A stretch of 64,000 bases of DNA, from positions 186,001 through 250,000 of the forward strand of contig DLHJ01000002.1 of NCBI GenBank assembly GCA_002483145.1, read 5' to 3'. A program made the position numbers and the translations under genes. The notes under the pieces are model-generated. The model did no database searches. It was not told where the DNA came from and was given only the letters and a program-made list of their open reading frames with translations. Every line of letters begins with the position of its first letter. Positions within the stretch are counted from its first letter, which is position 1. This DNA is from Cellvibrio sp. UBA7671 (GTDB lineage: Bacteria; Pseudomonadota; Gammaproteobacteria; Pseudomonadales; Cellvibrionaceae). Shown here one piece after another: positions 28,829-38,127 of the stretch.

Positions 28829-31255
28829 TTAAGCAAGTTCTGCTGTTTTGTTGGTTTTGGCAGATGCACCAGTGTTGTATTCCACACGCAAAATTTTTGC
28901 CGCTTCTACCATGCGCGCCAGCGCTGCTTCAGTTTCCGGCCAGCGGCGCGTTTTTAAACCGCAATCCGGATTCACCCATAAACGCTCTACCGGGATTTCA
29001 CGTGCGGCGCGTTTCAGTAAATTCACCATCGCCTGAATGTCGGGAATATTCGGTGAGTGAATATCGTAAACTCCCGGCCCAATATCATTCGGGTAATTGA
29101 ATTGCTCAAACGCTTGCAGCAATTCGCCATCGGAACGCGAGGTTTCAATGGTGATGACATCCGCATCCATGTCTGCAATCGCTTTTATGATGTCATTGAA
29201 TTCCGAGTAGCACATATGAGTGTGGATTTGTGTTTCATCCTGCACGCCACTGGCGGAAATACGGAAGGCTTTAACTGCCCAATCCAGATATTCCTTGCGA
29301 TCTTTTTCGCGCAGCGGCAAACCTTCGCGAATTGCCGGTTCATCAATTTGGATGACTCGGATTCCTGCGCTTTCCAAATCGACAACTTCATCGCGTAGCG
29401 CTAATGCAAGTTGTAGCGCAGTAGTTGCGCGCGGTTGGTCGTCGCGCACAAATGACCAGAACAACATAGTGATAGGGCCGGTGAGCATGCCTTTTACCGG
29501 TTTTTTACTGAGCGATTGTGCATAGCGCGCCCAGCTCACAGTGATGGGGGCTGGGCGTGATACATCGCCAAAAATAATCGGCGGTTTTACGCAGCGCGAA
29601 CCATAACTTTGCACCCAGCCAAATTGGGTAAATACGTAGCCGTTTAATTGCTCGCCAAAATATTCCACCATGTCGTTGCGCTCGGCTTCACCGTGCACGA
29701 GCACATCAATATCCAACTGTTCCTGTTTCGCAATGCAATCTGCAATTTCCTGACGGATACGGTTTTCGTATTCCACAGAATTAATTTTTCCTTGCTTGAA
29801 CTCGCTACGCGTTTGGCGAATATGTTCTGTTTGCGGGAAGGAACCAATGGTGGTGGTAGGGAATGCAGGTAATTGCAGAATTGCTTGTTGTTTGGCGATG
29901 CGCTCTGCAAATACCGAACTGCGTTGTGTGTGTTCTGGCTTGATGGCTTTCAGGCGCGCTTGCACTTCAGGGTTGTGAATTTTTGGGGAGTTCAAGCGCG
30001 CGTGTGCCGCTGCTACACTGGCAGCCAAAAATTCCTGTGCGATTGCGTCAAACGGACGTGTCAGTAGTGTTTTTAAGGTGACCACTTCCTGCACTTTTTG
30101 TTTTGCAAATGCAAGCCAGCTTTTAATATCCTGCGGCAGTTTTTCTTCACGCTCCAAATTCACCGGTGAGTGCAGCAGCGAACATGAAGGTGCGACCCAC
30201 AAGCGATCACCCAAACGCTCTCGCGCTTGTTTTAATAGATTGAGCGATTTCGCTAAATCATTGCGCCATATATTGCGGCCATCGACGACGCCGACCGACA
30301 GAATTTTATGTGCAGGTAAACGATCAACTACTGCGAGTAGTTGTTCCGGTGCACGCACGACATCTATGTGCAATCCGGCAACAGGTAAGTTGACTGCAGT
30401 TGATAAATTTTCACCCAGTGCACCGAAATAGGTGGCTAGCAGCACTTTTAATTTGCGGTGTTGTAAACGGTTGTACACCGATTCAAACGCGCGTTGCCAT
30501 TTTTCGGGCAAATCTAATACTAAAATGGGCTCATCAACTTGTACCCAGGTCGCCCCAGATTGCGAGAGTGCAGTGAGCAATTGTTGATAAGCAGGTAAGA
30601 GATTATCCAGCAAATCAAAACGGTCAAACGCCGCGCCTTTTTCTTTTCCTAAGAATAAATAACTGAGCGGCCCAAGAATTACCGGTTTTACCTTGTAACC
30701 TAAAGCGATGGCTTCGGCAGTCTCATCAATAATCTGTGTCCAACTTAGTTGAAATTGCTGGCTCTGGTGAAATTCCGGTACCAGATAGTGATAATTGGTA
30801 TCAAACCATTTGGTCATATCCGAAGCAGTTGTCGCATTACCGGTGGGCGCACGGCCGCGAGCGACACGGAACAACGTGTCCAAATCGATATCACGGCAAG
30901 GTGCCGGGTTAAATTCATTCACATCATGGCTGAGATGTGCGCAGCAGTGTTGGTCGTCATCATGCGCATGTGTGTGGCCAGGTTTTGCGGTTTTACGATG
31001 GCGCGCCGGGATATTACCGATTGTGGCCGAGAGGGTCAGGACCTGATCGTACCAGGCGAAATCGCCAGTGGGGATAAGATCCAAACCGGCATCGGCCTGC
31101 AACTGCCAATGAATATTACGCAGCTCGCGACCGATGTGCTCCAGTTGCGCCTGGTCTATCTCGCCGCGCCAGTAGGCTTCTTGTGCCTTCTTAAGTTCAC
31201 GGTCGCCGCCGATGCGGGGAAAACCCAGATTATGGGTGGTGATGTTTTGAGTCAT
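28829..31255 (-). CDS. metE: Cobalamin-independent methionine synthase
   Basis: MetE transfers a methyl group from methyltetrahydropteroyl-triglutamate to homocysteine, the last step of methionine synthesis. Landmarks are the N-terminal [15 protein letters not shown] and GRGRAPTGN, and the C-terminal zinc site: HMC in [10 protein letters not shown], Glu in IETSRSDGE and Cys in [13 protein letters not shown]. At 808 residues it is longer than the usual approximately 755. Part of the excess is a His/Cys-rich insertion at about residues 88-120 ([14 protein letters not shown]), between NIPARH and DLDTLFR, which E. coli MetE lacks. An AAGGG site precedes the ATG. The gene is divergent from metR, the classical arrangement for MetR activation. 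Confidence 0.96.
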   Translation of the reverse strand: MTQNITTHNLGFPRIGGDRELKKAQEAYWRGEIDQAQLEHIGRELRNIHWQLQADAGLDLIPTGDFAWYDQVLTLSATIGNIPARHRKTAKPGHTHAHDDDQHCCAHLSHDVNEFNPAPCRDIDLDTLFRVARGRAPTGNATTASDMTKWFDTNYHYLVPEFHQSQQFQLSWTQIIDETAEAIALGYKVKPVILGPLSYLFLGKEKGAAFDRFDLLDNLLPAYQQLLTALSQSGATWVQVDEPILVLDLPEKWQRAFESVYNRLQHRKLKVLLATYFGALGENLSTAVNLPVAGLHIDVVRAPEQLLAVVDRLPAHKILSVGVVDGRNIWRNDLAKSLNLLKQARERLGDRLWVAPSCSLLHSPVNLEREEKLPQDIKSWLAFAKQKVQEVVTLKTLLTRPFDAIAQEFLAASVAAAHARLNSPKIHNPEVQARLKAIKPEHTQRSSVFAERIAKQQAILQLPAFPTTTIGSFPQTEHIRQTRSEFKQGKINSVEYENRIRQEIADCIAKQEQLDIDVLVHGEAERNDMVEYFGEQLNGYVFTQFGWVQSYGSRCVKPPIIFGDVSRPAPITVSWARYAQSLSKKPVKGMLTGPITMLFWSFVRDDQPRATTALQLALALRDEVVDLESAGIRVIQIDEPAIREGLPLREKDRKEYLDWAVKAFRISASGVQDETQIHTHMCYSEFNDIIKAIADMDADVITIETSRSDGELLQAFEQFNYPNDIGPGVYDIHSPNIPDIQAMVNLLKRAAREIPVERLWVNPDCGLKTRRWPETEAALARMVEAAKILRVEYNTGASAKTNKTAELA

Positions 31256-31355
31256 GTGAAATTACCCTTTTCGATTCGTATAACTTTATGCACTGGCAAG
31301 TGAACCTATTGTTTCTTAGTGGTTAATATGAATCAAACTGGTAATTTTCAGGTTT

Positions 31356-31376
31356 AACATGAATAATATTAATGTT
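31356..31376. promoter_or_regulatory. Candidate MetR operator in the metE-metR intergenic region
   Basis: A 21-base near-palindrome, AACATGAATAATATTAATGTT, with three mismatched pairs. It contains TGAA-N5-TTAA, one base off the MetR half-site pair TGAA-N5-TTCA. It lies about 100 bases upstream of metE and 134 bases upstream of metR. Confidence 0.4.
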
Positions 31377-31509
31377 TTTGTGTGGGTTGTGGCGGGTCGC
31401 GCAGACTGAGGAGCGAACCGCAACACGACCAATTAGCCGAACCACAGGAACCCCAATCGACAAACGTTGCAGTTCGCAAGCTCACCAGCAACCTACGGAG
31501 CACATCGCT

Positions 31510-32427
31510 ATGATTGAAATCCGCCATCTGAAAACCTTGATTGCACTGCGGGAAACGGGCAGTTTGGTGGAGGCGGCTGAGCGTTTGTTCCTCACTCAAT
31601 CTGCGCTTTCACACCAGCTCAAGGAATTGGAATCGCGTTTGGAATGCGAGCTGTTTATCCGCAAAAGCCGCCCATTGCGGTTTAGTGAGGCGGGTAAGCG
31701 TATTTTGATGTTGGCCGATGAAGTCATCGCCAAGGTCAGCGAAGCCGAACGCGATGTCAAAAAACTCGTGCACGGTGAAGCGGGACGTTTATATATGGCG
31801 ATTGAATGCCACAGTTGTTTTAACTGGTTGATGCCGACAATTGATATTTACCGCAATCAGTGGCCAGGTATTGAGCTGGATTTTTCCGGTGGATTTACCT
31901 TTGAACCACTGCCTGCGTTGGCGCAGGGAGATATTGATTTGGTGATCACCTCTGATCCGCAACCCATTAAAGGCGTCGAATATGTGCCGCTATTTGGTTA
32001 CGAAATGCAAATCGCGCTTGCGAATAATCACACACTAATTGAAAAAACTTTTTTGCAGCCGCAGGATTTAGCAGACCAAACGCTGATTAGTTATCCGGTT
32101 GCGCGCAATAGGCTGGATGTGTTCAAGCAATTTCTGGAACCTGCTGGTGTTGAACCCAAAGCGGTGCGCACGTCGGAATTGACCTTGATGATGGTGCAGT
32201 TGGTTGCCAGTGGCCGTGGTGTGTGTGCTTTACCTAATTGGGTATTGGCCGAGTATGTAGCGCAAGGATTAATCAGTGTACGTTCGGCAGGAAAAGCAGG
32301 TGTTTGGCCGACGCTCTATGCGGCGGTTCGTGAAGAACACTTGATGTCGCCATTTGTGCAGGAATTTTTGCAATTGGCAAAAGCGCATTGCCTTAATCAT
32401 TTACAAGGCGTGGTACAAATTAATTAG
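31510..32427 (+). CDS. metR: LysR-family regulator of methionine synthesis
   Basis: A 305-residue LysR-type transcription factor. The N-terminal helix-turn-helix (about 1-60: MIEIRHLKTLIALRETGSLV, LTQSALSHQLKELESRLECE) and the effector-binding domain (about 90-295) match MetR, which uses homocysteine as coinducer. Position confirms this: it is divergent from metE. The frame stays open to 31372, but the ATG at 31510 starts exactly at the conserved MIEIRHL. The stop overlaps that of the convergent GGDEF-EAL gene by 2 bases, so there is no room for a terminator between them. Confidence 0.93.
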   Translation: MIEIRHLKTLIALRETGSLVEAAERLFLTQSALSHQLKELESRLECELFIRKSRPLRFSEAGKRILMLADEVIAKVSEAERDVKKLVHGEAGRLYMAIECHSCFNWLMPTIDIYRNQWPGIELDFSGGFTFEPLPALAQGDIDLVITSDPQPIKGVEYVPLFGYEMQIALANNHTLIEKTFLQPQDLADQTLISYPVARNRLDVFKQFLEPAGVEPKAVRTSELTLMMVQLVASGRGVCALPNWVLAEYVAQGLISVRSAGKAGVWPTLYAAVREEHLMSPFVQEFLQLAKAHCLNHLQGVVQIN

Positions 32428-34895
32428 CGAGTGCGGTTGCGCAATAATTCTATGAATTTATCTTGTGGTAGTGGGCGCGAAAATAAATAACCCTGGCCCA
32501 GATCGCAGCCGCGGCTGGCTAAAAAATCGCGCTGGCTTTCTTCTTCTATACCTTCGCCCACAATTTTCATCGGAATAATTTTACTTAATCCGATAATTGC
32601 ATTCACCATTTCATCGTGCTCGTTAGCTTCACCTATCCTGCTTACAAATGAGCGGTCGATTTTTAAATACTGGGGCGCAAAGCGCACTATATAACCGAGT
32701 GATGAATAGCCAACACCAAAATCATCCAGCGATATATTGATACCAATACTTTTAAGTTCGCTGATTTGTTTCAAGTTGCTTTCGGTATTTTCCAAAAACA
32801 TTTGTTCGGTAATCTCGATAACCAATTTTTCTGCGGTCAGCTTGGTCTCCGTTAGTGCCTGGGAAAATAATTGCAATAAATTATGCTGCTCAAATTGTCG
32901 GACAGAAACATTTATCGATACTGATAGTGGAAAGCCATTGTTGTGCCATTCAGCTGCTTGTCTGCATGCTTGCTGAATCACCCATTCACCGATAGGTGAA
33001 ATCAGGCCGCTCTCTTGCGCATAGGGAATAAAGTCGTTGGGTGGAATCATTCCGCGTGTCGGGTGATGCCAGCGCAACAGCGCTTCCGCCGATACAATCT
33101 GCTGCGTTTGCAAATTGATAATAGGCTGATAATAAAGTTCAAACTCGTCGTTGTTAATTGCTTTGCGCAAATCAGTGTCCATCCGCAGACGATTATGGAC
33201 ATATTCAGTAAGCTCTTTGCGGTACAACTGACAGCAGCCGCGCCCTTTGCCTTTAGCGTCGTAGAGTGCGCTGTCAGCATTGCGCAACAGGGTTTTGGCA
33301 TCATCACCATCGGTGGGGTAGAGTGCAATACCAAAACTCATGCCCACGTGGACTTTGTTATTGCCGAGGCGAATGGGTTTATTAATTTTTTTTATCAGTT
33401 TTTCTGCCACAGTGACGACGGCTTCAAATTTGGTGACGTCATGCAAGAGAACGACAAATTCATCACCCCCCAATCGGCAAATACTGTCCTCATGGCGTAA
33501 TGCTTTTTGTAGGCGGCGCGCTACGGTTTTTAATAGTAGATCGCCAGCTTCATGCCCGAGGCCGTCGTTAATTTGTTTAAAGTGATCAAGGTCGCCAAAA
33601 AGAACACCAAAGGGAGCAGAGTTGCGGCGAGATTTTTGAATTAAAAATTCAATTTCCTCATGCAGTTTGGCTCGATTGCCCAACCCGGTTAGTGGATCAA
33701 AATGTGCTAATTTAATTAATTGCAATTCGTAGCGTTTGCGTTCGGAGAGGTCATAAATTTGTAGCAGGTAACAGGGTTCACCGGCGACTTTGTTAATGAA
33801 TGCCAAACTAATCAATACTGGAACGGAGTGTCCGTCTTCCGCGAGCAGGCGTGTTTCGTATTGAGCAAACGCCAGTTTTTCAATGCGTAATTTTTCTAAT
33901 TGGAACTGAGTGTTGCTCAAATCTTCCGGATGGACTAATGCCAACAGCCCCGGCATAGCCGATGAATTGGGCGAGCTCTCGTAACCCAGCAGTTGGCGCA
34001 GCGCCGGGTTAGCTTGAATAGTGGTGCCATCCAGATTGACCATCATCATGCCCAGTGGTGCGTAATCAAAAGCGGTGTGAAATAGTTGTTCGCTATTGGC
34101 AAGGGCTTGTCGTGTTAATTCAATGTCGGTGATGTCGGTGTTGCTACCCAGCCAACGAATAATTTCACCTTTATCATTTTTTTGCGGAACCGCGCGCGTG
34201 TCAAACCAACGGTACTCGCCATCGTAACGGCGAATGCGAAACATCGTATACATTTCACTGCCGCTAATAACGGCTTTGGTCCATGCTTGTTGCAAGGGGT
34301 CGCGATCATCCGGGTGAAGTTGATTGAGCCATCCATAACCCAATTGCTCTTGTTCACTTATACCTGTGTAGTCACACCAGCGGCGATTTAAGAAGTCGCA
34401 GCGCCCATCGGGTAAACAAGTCCATGCCAATTGCGGCAACCCCTCTGCGAGTTGATTGAACCTTAAACGATCTTCTTTCAGTAGACGTTCGGATTCTGCC
34501 CATTTCAGGCTTGCGCTCAAGGTGTCAGTTAATTGTCCTGCATCCAAATGACGTTTGGGTAAATAATCAAATACACCATCGCGCATCAGATCAGCAATAA
34601 CACGTTCATCGCTGTTCCCGCTGATCATAATGATAGGAGTTGGTGCGCTTTTATGATTTTGGATTTTCCTTATTAATTCTGAAGCCATCGCATCTTTTAG
34701 TTGGTAATCGAGAATGGCACAATCAAATTGTTGATTATTGATAAGCTCCATGGTTTCGGCAGCAGAAGAGGCTTCTACTATGGTTAATTTGAGTAAGGCC
34801 TTATGCAATAAACGAAGTATTTTTTCAAGGTCAACATCATCATCTTCTACCAGTAGAATATTGATAGGTTTATCTGAAATGTTATCGAGCATCAT
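32424..34895 (-). CDS. Response regulator REC-PAS-PAS-GGDEF-EAL
   Basis: A second c-di-GMP enzyme (823 residues) with the same layout as the one at 20.2 kb. REC has Asp63 in CAILDYQLKDA. Two PAS/PAC regions follow (about 150-270 and 275-390), the first with WFDTRAVPQKNDKGEIIRWL. The GGDEF motif [12 protein letters not shown] and EAL motif SAEALLRWHHPTRG are intact, with LDDFGVGYSSL, so both activities are possible. It is the last gene of a minus-strand trio with a PAS kinase and a single-domain regulator, and is probably the output enzyme of that pathway. AGAGG lies upstream of the ATG; a second ATG follows immediately. Confidence 0.92.
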   Translation of the reverse strand: MMLDNISDKPINILLVEDDDVDLEKILRLLHKALLKLTIVEASSAAETMELINNQQFDCAILDYQLKDAMASELIRKIQNHKSAPTPIIMISGNSDERVIADLMRDGVFDYLPKRHLDAGQLTDTLSASLKWAESERLLKEDRLRFNQLAEGLPQLAWTCLPDGRCDFLNRRWCDYTGISEQEQLGYGWLNQLHPDDRDPLQQAWTKAVISGSEMYTMFRIRRYDGEYRWFDTRAVPQKNDKGEIIRWLGSNTDITDIELTRQALANSEQLFHTAFDYAPLGMMMVNLDGTTIQANPALRQLLGYESSPNSSAMPGLLALVHPEDLSNTQFQLEKLRIEKLAFAQYETRLLAEDGHSVPVLISLAFINKVAGEPCYLLQIYDLSERKRYELQLIKLAHFDPLTGLGNRAKLHEEIEFLIQKSRRNSAPFGVLFGDLDHFKQINDGLGHEAGDLLLKTVARRLQKALRHEDSICRLGGDEFVVLLHDVTKFEAVVTVAEKLIKKINKPIRLGNNKVHVGMSFGIALYPTDGDDAKTLLRNADSALYDAKGKGRGCCQLYRKELTEYVHNRLRMDTDLRKAINNDEFELYYQPIINLQTQQIVSAEALLRWHHPTRGMIPPNDFIPYAQESGLISPIGEWVIQQACRQAAEWHNNGFPLSVSINVSVRQFEQHNLLQLFSQALTETKLTAEKLVIEITEQMFLENTESNLKQISELKSIGINISLDDFGVGYSSLGYIVRFAPQYLKIDRSFVSRIGEANEHDEMVNAIIGLSKIIPMKIVGEGIEEESQRDFLASRGCDLGQGYLFSRPLPQDKFIELLRNRTR

Positions 34896-34924
34896 TGCCT
34901 TTACCTCTTTCCATGCCGACGGTA

Positions 34925-35356
34925 TTAAGCGGGCAGCGAAACTGTGCTGCGGTAATTGTCCAGCAATGCAGCTAATTTGGCGAATTGTGGGCCGACGGCA
35001 GATTTAACCATGTAGCCAGCAATATTTTCATGGTAAGCGCGGGACTTGTCGGATTCGAAATCTGATGTAGTTAGTACAAAGATGATTGAATCGTGTAAAT
35101 TTTTATCGCTGCGCGCTTCTTGTAGGAACTCAAAACCATTCATGCGCGGCATATTGAGATCCAGCAATATTAAGTAGGGCTTCTCAATGCTTAAATCAGG
35201 GTGGGTGTGGCGCAATATTTCCAGCGCTTCAATGCCATCGCGTGCAAGTGTCACCGGAAAATCCATGGCGTGCTTTCGCAGGCTACGTACTACAGATTCA
35301 GCGGCGACATCATCGTCATCTACTAATAAAATATTCACTTTGGTCGGGCTATTCAT
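34925..35356 (-). CDS. Single-domain response regulator, Rcp1-like
   Basis: A 143-residue REC-only protein: acidic pocket LLVDDDDVAAE, acceptor Asp66 in LILLDLNMPRMNGFEFL, the LTTSDFESD switch region and Lys in GYMVKSA. The pattern resembles the Rcp1 group of phytochrome-kinase partners. It probably relays phosphate from the PAS kinase just upstream, whose gene it overlaps by 8 bases, towards the downstream REC-GGDEF-EAL protein. The ATG at 35356 has a GAGGA site 9 bases upstream; the longer frame to 35416 lies deep inside the kinase gene. Confidence 0.88.
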   Translation of the reverse strand: MNSPTKVNILLVDDDDVAAESVVRSLRKHAMDFPVTLARDGIEALEILRHTHPDLSIEKPYLILLDLNMPRMNGFEFLQEARSDKNLHDSIIFVLTTSDFESDKSRAYHENIAGYMVKSAVGPQFAKLAALLDNYRSTVSLPA

Positions 35357-36815
35357 CAATATCTTTCCTCGCAAATCGCGGCCACCACACATGAAAGCTG
35401 CAGCCTTTATTATCACTCGTGCTGATTAGTTCAATTTGTCCACCGTGGCTTTCAGTGAGACGCTTGGCTAGCGCCAAACCTATACCGCTACCACTGGTTT
35501 CATTGTTGCCAAGCGTTTGAAAAAGGCGAAATACACGCTCCTGTGCTGCTTTAGGGATGCCAGGCCCATTATCGATCACTTTGAATAAACAATAGCTACC
35601 ACTGGCTTCGGCGCTGATGGTAATGGTGGGGTTGATGCCGCTGTGATGTTTTAACGCATTGTTAAATAAATTGCGCAATACCGTTTCCAGCGGAATTTTT
35701 GCAGCATAAATTTCGCTGATACGGATGTCTTGCAAGATTTGAAAGTTAGCGGGAATGGGATGCATTTCAATAATGTCAGCAATCAATGAATATACATCAA
35801 CTGCTGCCGATTCCTTGGCGCGCTTGCCCGCGCGCGCGTACAACAATAGATCATCAATTAAACGTTCCATCCGGCCAATGCGCAGCTTAATGCGTTCGAT
35901 GTTTTTAGCGATGGGCTCGGGTGTGATTGCGCCCAAATCTTCACTAATCCATTCCACCAAATCGCTAATGCCGCGCAGTGGTGATTTCAAATCGTGCGAG
36001 GCAACGTAAGTAAATTCTTCAAGGTGCGCATTAGCTTGTTTGAGATTTAACTCCAGCCGTTTACGCTCGGAAATATCGGTGACAACCGCGAGCGTTAAAT
36101 TTCCTGCATCGCTTTCTACCGGGCTTAAACCAATTTCGATAGGAATTTCGGTTCCGCTTTTGTGGCGTCCGGTCAGATCCCGGCCGAGTCCCATTGGGCG
36201 TAAACTGGGCTTTTGTACATAGCCCAAGCGCAATTTTTCATGGCCAGCCCGATAGCGTTCGGGTAATAGGATATCCATGGATTTACCCAGCAATTCTTCT
36301 TTGTTGTAACCAAAAAGCTGTAGCAAGCTGGGATTGATTAATTGAATGATGCCCTTCTCATCAACCAATAACTGTCCATAGGGGGAGGCGTCAATGACTT
36401 TTGCCAGCCGCTCTTCCAATTGTTTTCGGCGGGTGATGTTGACGATGGTAGCAACAATAAGTTGTTCATTGTCGGCGGTTAGCGAACGCAGGCCTATTTC
36501 GAGAGGGAATTCACTGTTGTCCTTACGTTTGCCATATAGATCACGGCCCGCACCCATGTAACGTGTAGAAGGGTTGTTGATGTAGCTTTGACGCAATTGT
36601 GCATGGTTGTGATTGAAGCGGTCAGGGAGCAATAAATCAATGCTCTGATTGATTAACTCATTGCGGGCGTAACCAAATAATCGTTCGGCCTCTGCATTCA
36701 GGTAGCTGATGCGGCCGTCCTGATGGGTGACAATAATGCCTGCGGGCACTGCGTCCAACAGTTCCCTTATGTAACTCGGTTGATTGGCACTCCCGGGCTC
36801 TTCCTGAAAGGACAT
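35349..36815 (-). CDS. PAS-PAS sensor histidine kinase
   Basis: A soluble 488-residue kinase with no transmembrane segment. Two PAS/PAC repeats (about 14-130 and 135-255) look like an internal duplication: MGAGRDLYGKRKDNSEFPLE in the first and MGLGRDLTGRHKSGTEIPIE in the second, both followed by EIGL or IGL. HisKA has His274 in VASHDLKSPLRG, and the HATPase has NNALKHH, DNGPGI and SGSGIGLALAKR. This kinase type is typical of bacteriophytochrome-like relays but has no GAF/PHY domain here. It is first of three co-directional signalling genes; signal unknown. Confidence 0.9.
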   Translation of the reverse strand: MSFQEEPGSANQPSYIRELLDAVPAGIIVTHQDGRISYLNAEAERLFGYARNELINQSIDLLLPDRFNHNHAQLRQSYINNPSTRYMGAGRDLYGKRKDNSEFPLEIGLRSLTADNEQLIVATIVNITRRKQLEERLAKVIDASPYGQLLVDEKGIIQLINPSLLQLFGYNKEELLGKSMDILLPERYRAGHEKLRLGYVQKPSLRPMGLGRDLTGRHKSGTEIPIEIGLSPVESDAGNLTLAVVTDISERKRLELNLKQANAHLEEFTYVASHDLKSPLRGISDLVEWISEDLGAITPEPIAKNIERIKLRIGRMERLIDDLLLYARAGKRAKESAAVDVYSLIADIIEMHPIPANFQILQDIRISEIYAAKIPLETVLRNLFNNALKHHSGINPTITISAEASGSYCLFKVIDNGPGIPKAAQERVFRLFQTLGNNETSGSGIGLALAKRLTESHGGQIELISTSDNKGCSFHVWWPRFARKDIDE

Positions 36816-37005
36816 CCTGCATTTTCTCCCTTGTAAGATTGCTTCTCGCTCGTTTTAGCGTCTATGAGCTTGAGTATAGGCATCGTCTATGCACGGGCAT
36901 TGGCAGGCAAGAAAAAATGGCGGTATTTTTCAGAGTGTTTGGAAATAAAAAATAGTTATTGATAGCAGTTTTTGGCAGGGCTTTATGATTGGGCGATAGG
37001 GTGAG

Positions 37006-37035
37006 TAAAACAACGCCAGCATAGTTGCTGGCGTT
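37006..37035 (-). terminator. Intrinsic terminator of tpx
   Basis: A perfect 9-bp stem AACGCCAGC / GCTGGCGTT (37012-37020 and 37027-37035, loop ATAGTT). On the minus strand it is followed by GTTTTAC. It lies about 30 bases past the tpx stop. Confidence 0.7.
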
Positions 37036-37063
37036 ATTGATCAATAAAAATGCGTAACGACGA

Positions 37064-37561
37064 TCACGCCAGTGCTTTTAGTGCCGCATCGTAATTAGGT
37101 TCATGCGCTACTTCACTTACCAGCTCGGTGTGCAACACTTTGCCTTCGGTATCCAGCACGACAACCGCGCGTGCAGTTAAGCCAGTCAGCGGGCCGTCAA
37201 CCAGTTTTACGCCGTAATCAGCAGCGAAGTTGGAGCGGAACGCCGAGGCGGGGATGACTTTATCCAAGCCTTCAGCACCGCAGAAGCGTGCGAGCGCAAA
37301 GGGCAAGTCCTGCGATGCACAAACGACTACAGTGTTATCCAGTGCGCTGGCCTGGGCATTGAAAGTGCGTACAGATTGCGCACAAGTAGGAGTGTCAACG
37401 CTGGGGAAAATATTCAGTACCACACGTTTGCCAGCGAGATCCGCTGAGGAAACCTCTGATAAATCTGTCTTAACCAGTTTGAACGCTGGCGCTTTGCTGC
37501 CTGCAGCGGGCAAATTGCCATTGGTGTTGAATGGGTTTCCTTTGAGGGTGACTGTTGCCAT
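37064..37561 (-). CDS. tpx: Thiol peroxidase (2-Cys peroxiredoxin)
   Basis: Tpx reduces hydrogen and organic peroxides with electrons from thioredoxin. The 165 residues show the family start [11 protein letters not shown], the peroxidatic Cys in [17 protein letters not shown] and the resolving Cys in [20 protein letters not shown]. That is the standard atypical 2-Cys layout. The ATG at 37561 has an AGGAG site 8 bases upstream. The frame is open further upstream to 37678, but that part is not family-like. It is divergent from the SRP RNA and ends in its own terminator. Confidence 0.95.
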   Translation of the reverse strand: MATVTLKGNPFNTNGNLPAAGSKAPAFKLVKTDLSEVSSADLAGKRVVLNIFPSVDTPTCAQSVRTFNAQASALDNTVVVCASQDLPFALARFCGAEGLDKVIPASAFRSNFAADYGVKLVDGPLTGLTARAVVVLDTEGKVLHTELVSEVAHEPNYDAALKALA

Positions 37562-37741
37562 TGAAATACTCCTGAACGGTGGGGATGGATTTGTTGTGGT
37601 TTTTTTGTCATAGAAAAACACTGCATGAAGCCTAGTTGATCGTGGCGAAAAAGGGAATTGCAATGGGCGCCACAGCAATAAAATCTTTCATTAACAAGCG
37701 ATTGCTCTAGCCCTATTGCTCGAAAACTACAAAATTGCGCC

Positions 37742-37770
37742 TTGCATTGGCAATGCAAAGTGATGATAAT
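37742..37770 (+). promoter_or_regulatory. Candidate promoter of the SRP RNA gene
   Basis: TTGCAT (37742-37747), 17 bases, then GATAAT (37765-37770) form a good sigma-70-like pair about 55 bases before the mature 5' end of the RNA. The -35 element lies in a perfect inverted repeat, TTGCATT-GGC-AATGCAA (37742-37758). Confidence 0.4.
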
Positions 37771-37828
37771 GCGCGCCTCTTGTGCTGGCCGCCTCTGTCT
37801 TGGGGTGATGTTATTAGCAAGCTGCAAT

Positions 37829-37937
<109 letters not shown>

Positions 37938-38127
37938 TCCAATTTTCTTTCCTATTGTTTTCCTTCTGGTTCCCTTTGCATCTCTGGGTGCCTCAAACAC
38001 TGCTGGCTATAGCGATTCCATCCGATTTTCATCGATTTGAGTTGGTGTCTATTTCCGCCATTGGCCGCTATAATCGCGCCCTGTTTTTGGCAATCCGCCC
38101 CCTTTTGAATAGAGAGCAGCAATCGGC

